Assembly (NCBI GenBank): GCA_039960995.1
Contig: JBDVKF010000006.1
Coordinates: 62,001 to 126,000 of the forward strand
DNA length: 64,000 nucleotides
Direction: 5' to 3'
Source of the DNA: JABSSA01 sp039960995
GTDB taxonomy: Bacteria; Pseudomonadota; Alphaproteobacteria; Rhodobacterales; Rhodobacteraceae
Shown here in pieces: positions 18,320-27,235 of this stretch; within the stretch, counting starts at the first letter, position 1; every line of letters begins with the position of its first letter. A model generated the notes under the pieces. That model was not told the origin of the DNA and ran no database searches. It saw nothing but the letters and a program-made list of their open reading frames with translations. The position numbers and the translations under genes were made by a program.

Positions 18320-19897
18320 ATGGCCAAAATCGCCTATATCCTACTGTGTCACAAGGATCCGACTGCTATCATCAAGCAAGCGGAGCGGCTGACTGCGGCG
18401 GGTGACTACATCGCGATCCACTTTGATGCACGCGCCGAAATGGCAGATTATGCGACCATTTGTGATGAACTTGCCAGCAACCCTAACGTTGTTTTTTCCA
18501 AAAAGCGTATCAGGTGTGGGTGGGGCGAGTGGAGCTTGGTCAAGGCTACCTTGAACGCGATCGAAGCTGCATTGGATGCGTTCCCACGCGCCACACATTT
18601 TTACATGCTGTCGGGCGATTGTATGCCGATCAAGTCGGCAGAATACACACATCAATTTCTTGACGATAACGATGCGGATTTTATCGAGAGCTTTGATTAT
18701 TTCGAAAGCGATTGGATCAAGACCGGCATGAAGGAAGAGCGATTGATCTATCGTCACTTCTTCAACGAACGGAAAAGCAAAACCTTGTTCTATGGCAGCT
18801 ATAAGCTCCAGCAACGGATGGGGCTGACACGAGATATTCCTGCGGATATTCAAGTGATGATTGGCAGCCAATGGTGGTGTTTGCGCCGCCGTACGATGGA
18901 ATGGGTGGTGAATTTTACGAAGGAACGCCCTGACGTCATGCGATTCTTTGCGACGACTTGGATTCCTGATGAAACGTTTTTTCAAACGATTGTGCATCAT
19001 GTCGTTCCGGAAAAAGAGATCCGAACCCGGACACTGACATTCTTGATTTTTTCGGACTACGGAATGCCGGTGTCGCTTTATGATGATCATTACGATTTGC
19101 TGCTGGGTCAGGATTACCTATTTGCGCGTAAAATCAGCCCAGAAGCCAATGATCTAAAGCGTAAGCTTGGTTTATTGTATGCGGCCAAGGGTGAGAGTTT
19201 TCAGATATCCAACGAAGGGCGCAATCTGTTTAAGTTCTTGACCGATCGGGGGCGGACGGGACGTCGATTTGCGACACGGTTTTGGGAAACGGAATCAACA
19301 TTGGGCCGCAATCGCGAACTGATGATTGTCATTTGTAAGAAGTGGCACGTTGCCAAGCGGTTGCTGGCACAAATCCGGCAAACCACAAATGTTCCTGCCA
19401 TTGAATATCTGTTCAACGAAGAGCAAACACCGCTGCCGGATCTGGGTGGTATTCAGAAAACGCTGTGAAAACGGACACGTCACAGACGCGCATTGATGCG
19501 GATGCTGTTTGATTATTTCGAAACCGACCGCCTGATCGTTTGTATGGATCCTGGCAACCTTGATCTGTTGCAAGATTTTGCGAATGATCGATCCGTTACA
19601 CGTATGCTTGAGATACAGTGCCAGTTCAGCGATGATTTTTTGTCTGGGCATGCTTTGCGTGTTGGGTTGGCAGGCGAGCAAACATCTAAAGACACATTAG
19701 ATCGATTATTACCAACCATTCGGAACGATATCGCATTTGAAAGTGATTGCATCGGGGATGCAGGTTTCGAAAATCTGGAGCGGATCCGCGAAATCGCGGA
19801 CCTGATAGAAAATGGCGAAGCGCTTGCCCGGTTTTTATCCGTGACCAGCGAAAAGGGTCGCGAAATTGCGGAGCGAAGTCACCTTTTCGCGGACTGA
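18320..19897 (+). pseudogene. GT14-like beta-1,6-N-acetylglucosaminyltransferase, split by an in-frame TGA
   Basis: The first part (18320-19468, 382 residues) is a core-2/I-branching type glycosyltransferase: MAKIAYILLCHKDP, GWGEWSLVKATLNAIEAAL, HFYMLSGDCMPIKS and GSQWWCLRR are family blocks. It stops at TGA (19466-19468). Reading on in the same frame gives KRTRHRRALMRMLFDYFETD and 134 more open codons to 19897, which look like the C-terminal domain of roseobacter members of this family (about 525 residues in all). No frameshift is needed. The gene is therefore either inactivated by a recent nonsense change (for example CGA to TGA), translated as a 382-residue protein, or read through. The catalytic domain is intact. 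Confidence 0.8.
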
Positions 19898-19901
19898 CTA
19901 G

Positions 19902-20546
19902 TCAGCCGCGCCAGGTATTGAGCCAGCGTTGAAAACGACCCTTGCGCGCAGCTATTGCGTCGCTTGTAGCGCCCAAATTATCCTGAATTTCTTCGAAGGC
20001 TGGATCAAGCCGCGCAGTGCGGAATCTGCGCCAGCGCACCCATATCGCATAGGTAAGGACAGCGAAAAAGAACAAGATGACAATGTTAACCCAAGGAATG
20101 GGTTTGCTTACGTCCGGGCCATCGACAGGTGTGATCGATATGGCATTTGGGAAAATGGAATAGAACTCGTTGCGCCAACCATAATGAGTCAGCATGGCCC
20201 ATTTCGGCGTTTCCGGCGAGGATCTTAGATCCGCAGATTCCGCCTGAAGGTTTGATGTGTCGAATTTGAAATAAGGCGGCCACCCCCAGCCTGTGTCTTC
20301 GTTACGATAAATCATCACCGAGTCATCGGCACGGCGTGTCTGAATGAAAAACACATCCCGGTTTTTCACTGTAGCGTCGCTTCCAGCATCCGCAGAGGCC
20401 CAAAAGATCCAATTTTCACCAGGGTCCACGCGAATTTCGTACGTGTCCGTGACACGCACAATGTCACGCTGAGGAAGCGTGTAGTGAAAAAATGCCAGTA
20501 CGATTGTCCAAAATGTAATCGTGATAATCCAACCAAAGATACGCAT
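19902..20546 (-). CDS. DUF1523 family membrane-anchored protein
   Basis: A 214-residue protein of the DUF1523 family, conserved in Rhodobacteraceae, function unknown. It has a membrane segment at each end (about residues 5-22 and 150-168) and a central domain between them that should face the periplasm (RVTDTYEIRVDPGENWIFWAS, VFFIQTRR, MIYRNEDTGWGWPPYFKFD, THYGWRNEFYSIFPNA). The C-terminal tail after the second helix is basic. It is the last gene of the eight-gene operon that runs from 27033 down to 19902, eleven bases after its upstream neighbour. Confidence 0.82.
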   Translation of the reverse strand: MRIFGWIITITFWTIVLAFFHYTLPQRDIVRVTDTYEIRVDPGENWIFWASADAGSDATVKNRDVFFIQTRRADDSVMIYRNEDTGWGWPPYFKFDTSNLQAESADLRSSPETPKWAMLTHYGWRNEFYSIFPNAISITPVDGPDVSKPIPWVNIVILFFFAVLTYAIWVRWRRFRTARLDPAFEEIQDNLGATSDAIAARKGRFQRWLNTWRG

Positions 20547-20557
20547 ACGGATCCCTT

Positions 20558-20818
20558 TCAGGCGAAATTCGTCAAATAGATAATAAGCACGACCAAAAAG
20601 GTCGGCACGATATAGACCCCTAGGATCAGCTTTTTGCGCAACGATCCATCGTATTCTCGCAGGCCTTCTGCAACAAAGGCCTCGCGCGGGCCCTTACTGG
20701 CATCCCATTCATCTTCTAACTTACCGCGTCTGACAGCGCGCGAATAGAGCGACAGCGAGACATAGATGATGCTGAGCACCACAAAAGCAATTACTGCCAA
20801 TCGCATCAGTCCGAACAT
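20558..20818 (-). CDS. Small two-helix membrane protein of the AAA+ operon
   Basis: An 86-residue protein with a hydrophobic segment at each end (LAVIAFVVLSIIYVSLSLY and LILGVYIVPTFLVVLIIYL) and a charged central region with EDEWDASKGPREAFVAEGLREYDGSLRKK. No family recognised beyond similar small proteins beside DUF1523 in roseobacters. The start at ATG 20818 is chosen for the GGAG element just upstream; the longer frame adds eight residues that overlap the previous gene. It lies two bases after the DUF6638 stop, so the genes are very likely cotranscribed. Confidence 0.72.
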   Translation of the reverse strand: MFGLMRLAVIAFVVLSIIYVSLSLYSRAVRRGKLEDEWDASKGPREAFVAEGLREYDGSLRKKLILGVYIVPTFLVVLIIYLTNFA

Positions 20819-20820
20819 GT

Positions 20821-22146
20821 TTATCTCCTTACTGCGCCCCAAGGTCCGACGGCACGGATGCGTCGTTCTGATACTGTTGGTTCTGCCATTTCTTCTTCAC
20901 GACCGAAAAGTGCCGTACGCGCACCTATTTTGTCTACTTGGTATTCTGCTACCAAGAAATCCACGACATAGGTTTTCTTGGCCTCTGACCACTGGCCGTA
21001 TTCTTCATAAAAAAGCTCTTTGTGGCAGATGAACAACTGGCGCACGTCTTTAGGCGTTAGTTCCGCCAGCAATTGGTTCACCAGATCGGTGTCAGTGTGA
21101 TCAGCCGCGCGAAGTGTATAGAAATAAGCGGGATGGTCCGAAGTAATCCGTGGCCATGCGCCGCCGTTTTCAGCCCAGTTGACCAAACTGGCAAGGCCAT
21201 GGAATTCCTCGGGCAGCAGTTGGCTATGTTGCCGCGCAAGGCCGCGCAGGTCGCGGCGTGTTGCGCCACGTAGGTTGATCCCTTTTGTCGTCATGGCGTC
21301 GACCAGCACGAAATCCATTTTTTGGCGCAGCACAGCGCCTGCATCGATGCCACGTGCCTTGACGATGGGTTCGACCAACCCGTTTTCGTCCAGCCAGCGC
21401 GCCACCTGATTGCGTTGCCTGAGATCGATGCTGGGCAATGGCAAATCATCGGGGACGCTGGATCCCAGAATTGTAGGTTCTTGTGCGTCCTGAAACAGGT
21501 ACAAACCGCCAAAGTGATCGGTCCAGAAATTGCGCTGCTCAAACCGCATTGTTTTCAACTGCACTGGGTTTCGGGTTACGTCACCTGTTTTCGCAGCAAG
21601 CTTGATCATGTCTGCGATCAAAACATCATCGAACCATGCGTCTTCTTCCCCAAGGAACTGATCAATCTTTTGTCCCAAAGCTTCGGCATTTCGAACGGTT
21701 CCAGCCGTGGTGTCGGCTTCGATGTCTATTGCGCGAATATCAAACAGACGACGCGGATCATTGACGGAATAGACGCTGTTCACCAATTCACCGGCGACGG
21801 CATCATGAGCGGTCAGGGCGAAAAGCGCAGCCTCGTTATCTTCGATGAACTGGCGCAAAATTGCGCGGGACGTTGAGAATTTCGCGTTCAGCAAAGGACA
21901 ACGTTTCTGGTCCGCTGACAACAGAACGAACTGTCGGTTCACGCCTGCGTGGTTCAGGTACAACGTGTCGTTCAGTTCGTGCCCTATCTCTGGGGAATAG
22001 CCCGAAATATCGATGTAGAAATCGTCCAATGCGGTGCGTTTACCCGTCAAATGTTCAAGTGCGCGATTGTAACGATCGACCAAAGCGATCCCATTCACAT
22101 GGAATAGATTGCCGTACATCAGGCCTTTTTCGATCAAGCGTTTCAT
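20821..22146 (-). CDS. DUF6638 family protein
   Basis: A 441-residue soluble protein that I recognise as the DUF6638 family of Rhodobacteraceae (MKRLIEKGLMYGNLFHVNG, ALDDFYIDISGYSPEIG, LLNAKFSTSRAILRQFIEDNEAALFALTAHD). There are no signal peptide, membrane segments or catalytic motifs that I can identify. The start at ATG 22146 overlaps the end of the upstream membrane-protein gene by four bases; a longer frame of 47 extra codons runs inside that gene and is unlikely to be used. It sits between the AAA+ ATPase block and the DUF1523 end of the operon. Confidence 0.8.
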   Translation of the reverse strand: MKRLIEKGLMYGNLFHVNGIALVDRYNRALEHLTGKRTALDDFYIDISGYSPEIGHELNDTLYLNHAGVNRQFVLLSADQKRCPLLNAKFSTSRAILRQFIEDNEAALFALTAHDAVAGELVNSVYSVNDPRRLFDIRAIDIEADTTAGTVRNAEALGQKIDQFLGEEDAWFDDVLIADMIKLAAKTGDVTRNPVQLKTMRFEQRNFWTDHFGGLYLFQDAQEPTILGSSVPDDLPLPSIDLRQRNQVARWLDENGLVEPIVKARGIDAGAVLRQKMDFVLVDAMTTKGINLRGATRRDLRGLARQHSQLLPEEFHGLASLVNWAENGGAWPRITSDHPAYFYTLRAADHTDTDLVNQLLAELTPKDVRQLFICHKELFYEEYGQWSEAKKTYVVDFLVAEYQVDKIGARTALFGREEEMAEPTVSERRIRAVGPWGAVRR

Positions 22147-22523
22147 AGACTTTCTCGCACTATGTCCTGGCCTCGCAGTTGTTCGACGCGTTGCGATACA
22201 TTGAACCATACCAACGCAAGCAGCGGGGCCCAGACCAGGGCAAGCGTCAGTGAGGCGCGGAATTGAAATTGATACAGCAACAGCCAAATTTGGACTTTGG
22301 ATGCGTCTGCAGGTCCAGCAGGCAATGTCCGGCTGTCAAAGATCATGGCGACCAATGGGCCAAAGACAACGAGAACAACGGCAGTCGCGATCATGCCGCG
22401 CGCAACACGTGTGTGAGACCGGGTGTCACGTGGAACCATCAGCGAAGGCAATGTCAGAGCCACCCCAGCAAAGATCAACAAGGGCAGACCGGTGTTGGTG
22501 AATGTGACGTGGCCGAAATCCAT
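22143..22523 (-). CDS. Three-helix membrane protein of the AAA+ operon
   Basis: A 126-residue membrane protein with hydrophobic segments at about residues 13-30, 43-62 and 88-107. No known family recognised. Its ATG overlaps the stop codon of the AAA+ ATPase by one base and its own stop overlaps the start of the DUF6638 gene by four, so its expression is tightly coupled to both. This suggests it works with the ATPase, perhaps as a membrane partner. Confidence 0.75.
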   Translation of the reverse strand: MDFGHVTFTNTGLPLLIFAGVALTLPSLMVPRDTRSHTRVARGMIATAVVLVVFGPLVAMIFDSRTLPAGPADASKVQIWLLLYQFQFRASLTLALVWAPLLALVWFNVSQRVEQLRGQDIVRESL

Positions 22524-24457
22524 TACCCCAGCTCTTTCAAATACCGGCGTTTCGCTTCTTCTGACCGCTGCATGTCGCGCACAATGTTTGAGATCGCGAC
22601 CTCGTCAGATTTATCAGCATAGCGGAATTCAGAATCCGCATAGCGGTTGATTTCCTGGATCACCATGTCGACCGTTATCGGTTTGCGCAGTTCCGAGATC
22701 ATCGCAGCCTTTTCATCGTAGGATTTGAATAAGAACAGTTCGGGGTTCTCCATCCATTCATCGGGCAGTTCAAAGTCCATTGCGCGTACTTTGACCGCAT
22801 CTGTGATGTTCTTGATGGCCCGCCCGGTAAAGCGTTCGTCGGCCTCTTGGATGGCCTTCAAATAGGCACCCATTTTGGCGATTGTATCCAAGCCGCCGAT
22901 TTGGTCGGACACTTTGTCAAAGACATTTAGCAAGCCTTCTTCTTTGGGGCGGTTATGGCTTTCGAAGGATTTTGCGACGGCCTTTTCGATTGCCTGCGCG
23001 GCGTAAAGTTCGTGATCACCCAGTGGAATATCATGTTTCTTACCCATCAACAGGGCAAGGATGTCGATGTAATCTTCGCGCGTTTGAGGGCCATCGACCA
23101 AGAACCGAGCACCGGCACGTTGACGCAAGGCGTCGTCTACATTTTCCGGGTAATTCGAGAACATGCCAAAGGTGCAATTCCCGCGGACAACCGTGTTTGC
23201 GCCTGCAAAGGCTTCCATGAACACCGCTGTGACTTCTTGTTGCCCGGCCGAGGATTGACGGTCGCCGCGTTTGCCTGCGATCTGATCGATGTCGTCGATT
23301 GTGCCAAATCCGATGACGCCGGGTTCCAACACGTTTTGGATGAACGATTTGGCGTTTTGACCTGACTTACCCTGATAGCTGTCGATGTTGTCGATGCCAA
23401 AGTTCTGGTATCGAAATGCATAACCCGCAATGCTGCAATAGTCGTTGATCAGCCCAGCCATCATCTGAATAAGCGTGGTCTTCCCAGTGCCCGGTGCGCC
23501 ATCTCCCATGAAGGTAAAGATAAAGCCACCCAATTCCGCGAACGGGTTCAATCGGCGATCAAAATCATAGGCCATAAGCATCTTGGCCAACCGCAAAGCC
23601 TGATATTTGGCGATGTGATTTCCGACGACTTCATGCGGTTTTTTGAACGTCATTGTCAGCGTAGAAGATTTTGCTTTGGACGCGGGCGAAAACCCTGAAA
23701 CCGTAAAGTCATCCGCCTCAACGCGCCATGTCGCATTCAAAAAGGCGTCCAATGCGTTGGATGTTTGTGCACGCAGGGCGGTTTTTTCCATCAAGGCTTC
23801 GGCAAAGGCACTGGTTGTTGCTACAAGATGCGCATCATCCGGTGCGAATTTTGCAATGTCTTGGTCCAATTCCCAAAGGGCTCCATGCAACGCGACTTGG
23901 GCATTGTCGGTTAAGACCTCTTCGACCTCACCAATTTCAACGGTTGTCTCGGACAAGTGAGACGACATCAGGAACGACGTCGCATTGGCAAACACGTACA
24001 AGGTCGCCAGTGCTTCGGCTTCTAGCAGGGATTCAAATTCACCCTTCCGGTTTGCAGGTAAATCGCCTTGCAGGTTTGCCCGTTTCAAATCACCCAAGGC
24101 GGTCATCTGTGCGAAATCTTCAGCAACTGCCATTGCGATTGCAATCGCGCGTCGCAGATCATTGAGAACTGTGGCCTGCAAGGGCGAGATAAGCGCGTCG
24201 CCTTCATCCGCCCCCTCGATCCGCCCGATTAATTGCACAGCCCCTGCTGCTTCTGTTCTGCGTGTCACCAGACCCGGGGTGGTGGATCGGAATCGCCGAC
24301 GTGTCCCGATTCCGGATGACCGTTCGGCCTTGGGGGCTTCGTCGCTTTTGCCGATGCGTGGTGCATGGTCAAAGCCGGTTAGCAACGCCAGCGCCATGTC
24401 GTAATGCCCGCGAATACTGTTTTCGCGCAATTCCATTACATCGCCTGTTACACTCAT
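22523..24457 (-). CDS. AAA+ family ATPase, core of an uncharacterised operon
   Basis: A 644-residue AAA+ ATPase. A long helical N-terminal region (about 1-290) precedes the ATPase module: Walker A GDGAPGTGKTT at 318-328, a Walker B-like GFGTIDDIDQ at 383-392 in which DD replaces the usual DE, a sensor-1 asparagine in GMFSNYPE near 435, and an arginine-rich DDALRQRAGARF at 441-452 that could hold the arginine finger. The C-terminal 190 residues are helical. The overall arrangement resembles FtsH/Bcs1-like AAA cores, but there are no transmembrane or protease domains. Function unknown; neighbours are a coiled-coil protein and small membrane proteins. Confidence 0.87.
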   Translation of the reverse strand: MSVTGDVMELRENSIRGHYDMALALLTGFDHAPRIGKSDEAPKAERSSGIGTRRRFRSTTPGLVTRRTEAAGAVQLIGRIEGADEGDALISPLQATVLNDLRRAIAIAMAVAEDFAQMTALGDLKRANLQGDLPANRKGEFESLLEAEALATLYVFANATSFLMSSHLSETTVEIGEVEEVLTDNAQVALHGALWELDQDIAKFAPDDAHLVATTSAFAEALMEKTALRAQTSNALDAFLNATWRVEADDFTVSGFSPASKAKSSTLTMTFKKPHEVVGNHIAKYQALRLAKMLMAYDFDRRLNPFAELGGFIFTFMGDGAPGTGKTTLIQMMAGLINDYCSIAGYAFRYQNFGIDNIDSYQGKSGQNAKSFIQNVLEPGVIGFGTIDDIDQIAGKRGDRQSSAGQQEVTAVFMEAFAGANTVVRGNCTFGMFSNYPENVDDALRQRAGARFLVDGPQTREDYIDILALLMGKKHDIPLGDHELYAAQAIEKAVAKSFESHNRPKEEGLLNVFDKVSDQIGGLDTIAKMGAYLKAIQEADERFTGRAIKNITDAVKVRAMDFELPDEWMENPELFLFKSYDEKAAMISELRKPITVDMVIQEINRYADSEFRYADKSDEVAISNIVRDMQRSEEAKRRYLKELG

Positions 24458-24500
24458 GCCGTTCCCTTCTTTATCTCACGCGTTCCGCTGTGGGGCGGAT

Positions 24501-25619
24501 TTAATGCTGCAACACACGCCCATTCGGGCTGACCACGAATTTACGCACTGTACCAAATCCCGGTGGGTTCATCTCTGCCAACACTTGATAAGGACGTTGT
24601 GGTAAAATGATTGAACGTTCCATGCGGGTCGCGCCTGTTTCGGCGCCGCGCCCGGAAAATGGATCAAGCGCGAAGACTTCGCGTTCGACCTTTGAAAACC
24701 AACCTTGCCGCTCTTCAACAACACGTTCCGATTGCAGATCTTCTTCTGTCCAGACCAATGCCCAATCTTGCCCTGCAGGCGCTTTGGCCTGTGCCAGAAC
24801 ATCGCTGAGCGGTCCGGGTTGCGAGGTGAATGCGTTCGAATACATCGGGCCCACGTGAAAACGCCGCAAACGTTTGGGATGCAGATCGTCAAAATCCTCG
24901 TCGAACCCTTTTGCAATTGTTACCAGTTTCAAACCGGACATGGATTGCGCCATAAGATGCGCCTGTACTTCGGGCCAGCGGCGTTCGTCCTTGGGCAGGC
25001 CGATCCGCCCTGTGTCTTCCAATTCCATCAAATAGATGACGGGCAGGTTGAGTTGGCTGTCATAGACGGCCCAATGCAATCGAAACTGGCGGCGTTGGTC
25101 ATGTAGGTTCGCAAGCCACTGACATTCAGGATCATTGCGCGCCCAGAACAGATGCCCTCTGAGCAGATCTTCGTAATAGAGGCGTTGGCTCAGCGCGAAT
25201 TGCAGCTTTGTAGGGACTTCACGATCACCGACAATGACTTCGATCATTTCCTTTTTGAGTGTGTCAGCCGAAGGCATATTGCGCAAATGGCGGTCCGCTT
25301 GCTGTGCGTCATTTGCCATCGTCAGAATTTCGTCCGAAGACGGAAAACCACTGTCCTGCTTGTCGATTGCCAAAGACCCAAAGAACCGCCCAGTGTCGCG
25401 CCCGACCAATAGGTATTTCTGGCTTAGCGCTTTGAACGTGAAATTCAGCTCCATTGCATAGCGGGTCAGTATTTTTACCTCTTCCCGGCTGAGCTGCCTT
25501 TCAGCCTCCATCACCCCTGCGACACGGCCCATATGATCGAGAATGCTCTCGAATTTGCGGAAATAGCGTCGCGACGCAAAAAGGTCTGTCAGACCAGTAA
25601 ATTCTGGGTTTTCAGTCAT
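24501..25619 (-). CDS. Conserved hypothetical protein of the AAA+ operon
   Basis: A 372-residue protein with no family I can name, no signal peptide and no membrane segment. The N-terminal half is helical (SRRYFRKFESILDHMGRVAGVMEAERQLSREE); the C-terminal half is mixed alpha/beta and includes HWAVYDSQLNLPVIYLMELEDTGRIGLP. Its ATG overlaps the upstream membrane-protein stop by four bases, and 43 bases separate it from the AAA+ gene downstream, the largest gap inside the operon, which could hold an internal ribosome-binding or processing site. Confidence 0.72.
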   Translation of the reverse strand: MTENPEFTGLTDLFASRRYFRKFESILDHMGRVAGVMEAERQLSREEVKILTRYAMELNFTFKALSQKYLLVGRDTGRFFGSLAIDKQDSGFPSSDEILTMANDAQQADRHLRNMPSADTLKKEMIEVIVGDREVPTKLQFALSQRLYYEDLLRGHLFWARNDPECQWLANLHDQRRQFRLHWAVYDSQLNLPVIYLMELEDTGRIGLPKDERRWPEVQAHLMAQSMSGLKLVTIAKGFDEDFDDLHPKRLRRFHVGPMYSNAFTSQPGPLSDVLAQAKAPAGQDWALVWTEEDLQSERVVEERQGWFSKVEREVFALDPFSGRGAETGATRMERSIILPQRPYQVLAEMNPPGFGTVRKFVVSPNGRVLQH

Positions 25620-25960
25620 TTCGGTCTGGTTTCGTCATAGTCGAGATCATATTCCATCCATGCCCAAAAAGCATGGTGTTTTGCTGATAGCGTCGGAAAA
25701 TTTCGTACCAGGGAGCCGATGAAAGCCAAGGTGTGTTTGGGCGAACCAATCAAGGACGCGAATGCAAACAACAGCAAGGCAATCGCGGATCCGCTGTTTG
25801 GAAACATCTCGATACTGATCAGGGCTAAAATGCACATTGATATGGCCGCACACATCAACGGACCCCGCAGTCTGACAAAGCGTGGATGAAAATTATCGTC
25901 CAGTTCACGCACACTGCGAATACGAAATGGTGGCGGACGTTTGCCTTGGAACAAGATCAA
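25616..25960 (-). CDS. Small membrane protein of the AAA+ operon
   Basis: A 114-residue protein with a hydrophobic region at about residues 35-75 that probably forms two membrane helices (LMCAAISMCILALISIEMF and GSAIALLLFAFASLIG). The basic N-terminus favours a cytoplasmic location for that end, and the C-terminus ends in WAWMEYDLDYDETRPK. No family recognised. It overlaps both neighbours by four bases (ATGA-type), which implies translational coupling to the coiled-coil protein upstream and the 372-residue protein downstream. Confidence 0.72.
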   Translation of the reverse strand: MILFQGKRPPPFRIRSVRELDDNFHPRFVRLRGPLMCAAISMCILALISIEMFPNSGSAIALLLFAFASLIGSPKHTLAFIGSLVRNFPTLSAKHHAFWAWMEYDLDYDETRPK

Positions 25961-27033
25961 GCCCCGTACGCGTTGCTATCGTGCTTTTTCACAATCTCAT
26001 CAAAGCGTCGCGCAAACCGTTCATCTGCCTTGGCTTTCGCCTCGAGCACATCGCGCGCGAACACCATCTGGTCTTCGTGGGCTTCAAGCATATCGGCCAT
26101 CCGCGCATTGGTCGCAGCACCGATACCAGCCATAGCTTGTTGCGCTTCTTGATCGGTCTGGACGCCAATTTCGTTGATGCGGTGCGCGACTTCTTGTTGT
26201 TGCGCAGTTTTCAACGATTTGGTCAGGGCGTCATACAGAACGACACGTTGCTTTGTGTCCGTCTGCAATTTGTTGATCAACACCATCTGCGTCGCCGCTT
26301 GGTTCTGCAAGGAATCGACCCATGTCTTTCCCTTTTCAATATACCGCTCAAGCGTTTGCGATTTTGCGATCTTTACTTGTTCTTCCTGCACCATCTCGTT
26401 GTAGGTTTTGTTGAGATCGGCAAGTTCAGTTTCCAAAGCCGTTCGTTTGGCCGCATCGGTTTCAGAAGCGATTGCGTTTTCCACGGTGATGATCTTTGGA
26501 TCCATCGCCTGAATGTTGGTTTTCAGTGTTTCCAGTTCTCCGACCGTGAATTCGCGTTCGTCCAGCGTTTCAGTCAGGTTGGTTTCAACCTTTGCCTTTT
26601 GTTCTTCCAGCATCGAAAGCTGGCCTTCCAGCAATTGTACAATCACATCGGATTTTCCGATGAGATCCTGCAATTTGTCGTCTATCGACGCTGTCCGCAT
26701 GCGTTCTTGACGCATAGATTCCGATTTGGCTTTTGCAAAGATGCCAACAAAGCTTTCCCAGCCCGTCTTGTTGCGCATTTCATCGAAATCTTTTGAAAAT
26801 GCAGACGTGACATCATCAAGCCCCATGATGAGTTCAGCGATATTGGCATTCATCAAGTCTGTATGGCTGTGCACATCGTTCAATGTTGCGTTTTCGATGT
26901 CGAGGCTAACATCCGTGCCTTCTTTCATCTTTTGACGTGCGGATTCGATCCGACTGGTCAATTCGGCAATTTTTGTTTGAGCTTCGGCCACTTGGCTTTG
27001 GCTTTCTTGAACTTGCGCCTCGAAATTCGCCAT
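25957..27033 (-). CDS. Long coiled-coil protein, first gene of the AAA+ operon
   Basis: A 358-residue, almost wholly helical and charged protein with strong heptad character (FEAQVQESQSQVAEAQTKIA; LLEGQLSMLEEQKAKVETNL; ETELADLNKTYNEMVQEEQ). There is no signal peptide or membrane helix. The layout of the second half (a long helical hairpin, then SLQNQAATQMVLINKLQ and a glutamine-rich helix) reminds me of TelA/KlaA-type 'toxic anion resistance' proteins, but I see no diagnostic motif and treat this only as a hypothesis. GGGGA precedes the ATG. It opens the eight-gene operon; the promoter should lie in 27034-27235. Confidence 0.75.
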   Translation of the reverse strand: MANFEAQVQESQSQVAEAQTKIAELTSRIESARQKMKEGTDVSLDIENATLNDVHSHTDLMNANIAELIMGLDDVTSAFSKDFDEMRNKTGWESFVGIFAKAKSESMRQERMRTASIDDKLQDLIGKSDVIVQLLEGQLSMLEEQKAKVETNLTETLDEREFTVGELETLKTNIQAMDPKIITVENAIASETDAAKRTALETELADLNKTYNEMVQEEQVKIAKSQTLERYIEKGKTWVDSLQNQAATQMVLINKLQTDTKQRVVLYDALTKSLKTAQQQEVAHRINEIGVQTDQEAQQAMAGIGAATNARMADMLEAHEDQMVFARDVLEAKAKADERFARRFDEIVKKHDSNAYGA

Positions 27034-27235
27034 TATTGTCCCCTTATTTCAATCTGTTGAGCTATATATAGGGAATGTTACGTTGATTTACATCCCTTGC
27101 CAGCCCGAATTCCCTTAAAGGTTGGCAAAACTGTGTGGCGAAAGGAAGGTAAAAACACATTTTTTTCACAGTACAAGCAGGGATCGCGCATTTGTCGCGT
27201 CAAGCTGTGCTGTTTCTAGACGATGTTCCTGCAAG

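Noticed and set aside
18341..19090. Open frame of 249 codons opposite the GT14-like gene
   Set aside because: It is antisense to a clearly recognised glycosyltransferase domain and shows no family sequence.
19466..19468. Selenocysteine at the in-frame TGA of the GT14-like gene
   Set aside because: The family does not use selenium, and I see no obvious bacterial SECIS-type stem-loop just after the codon; a nonsense change is simpler.
25882..26796. 304-codon open frame on the + strand opposite the coiled-coil gene
   Set aside because: Its Phe/Arg/Cys-rich translation is what results from reading a charged coiled-coil gene in reverse; no domain is seen.
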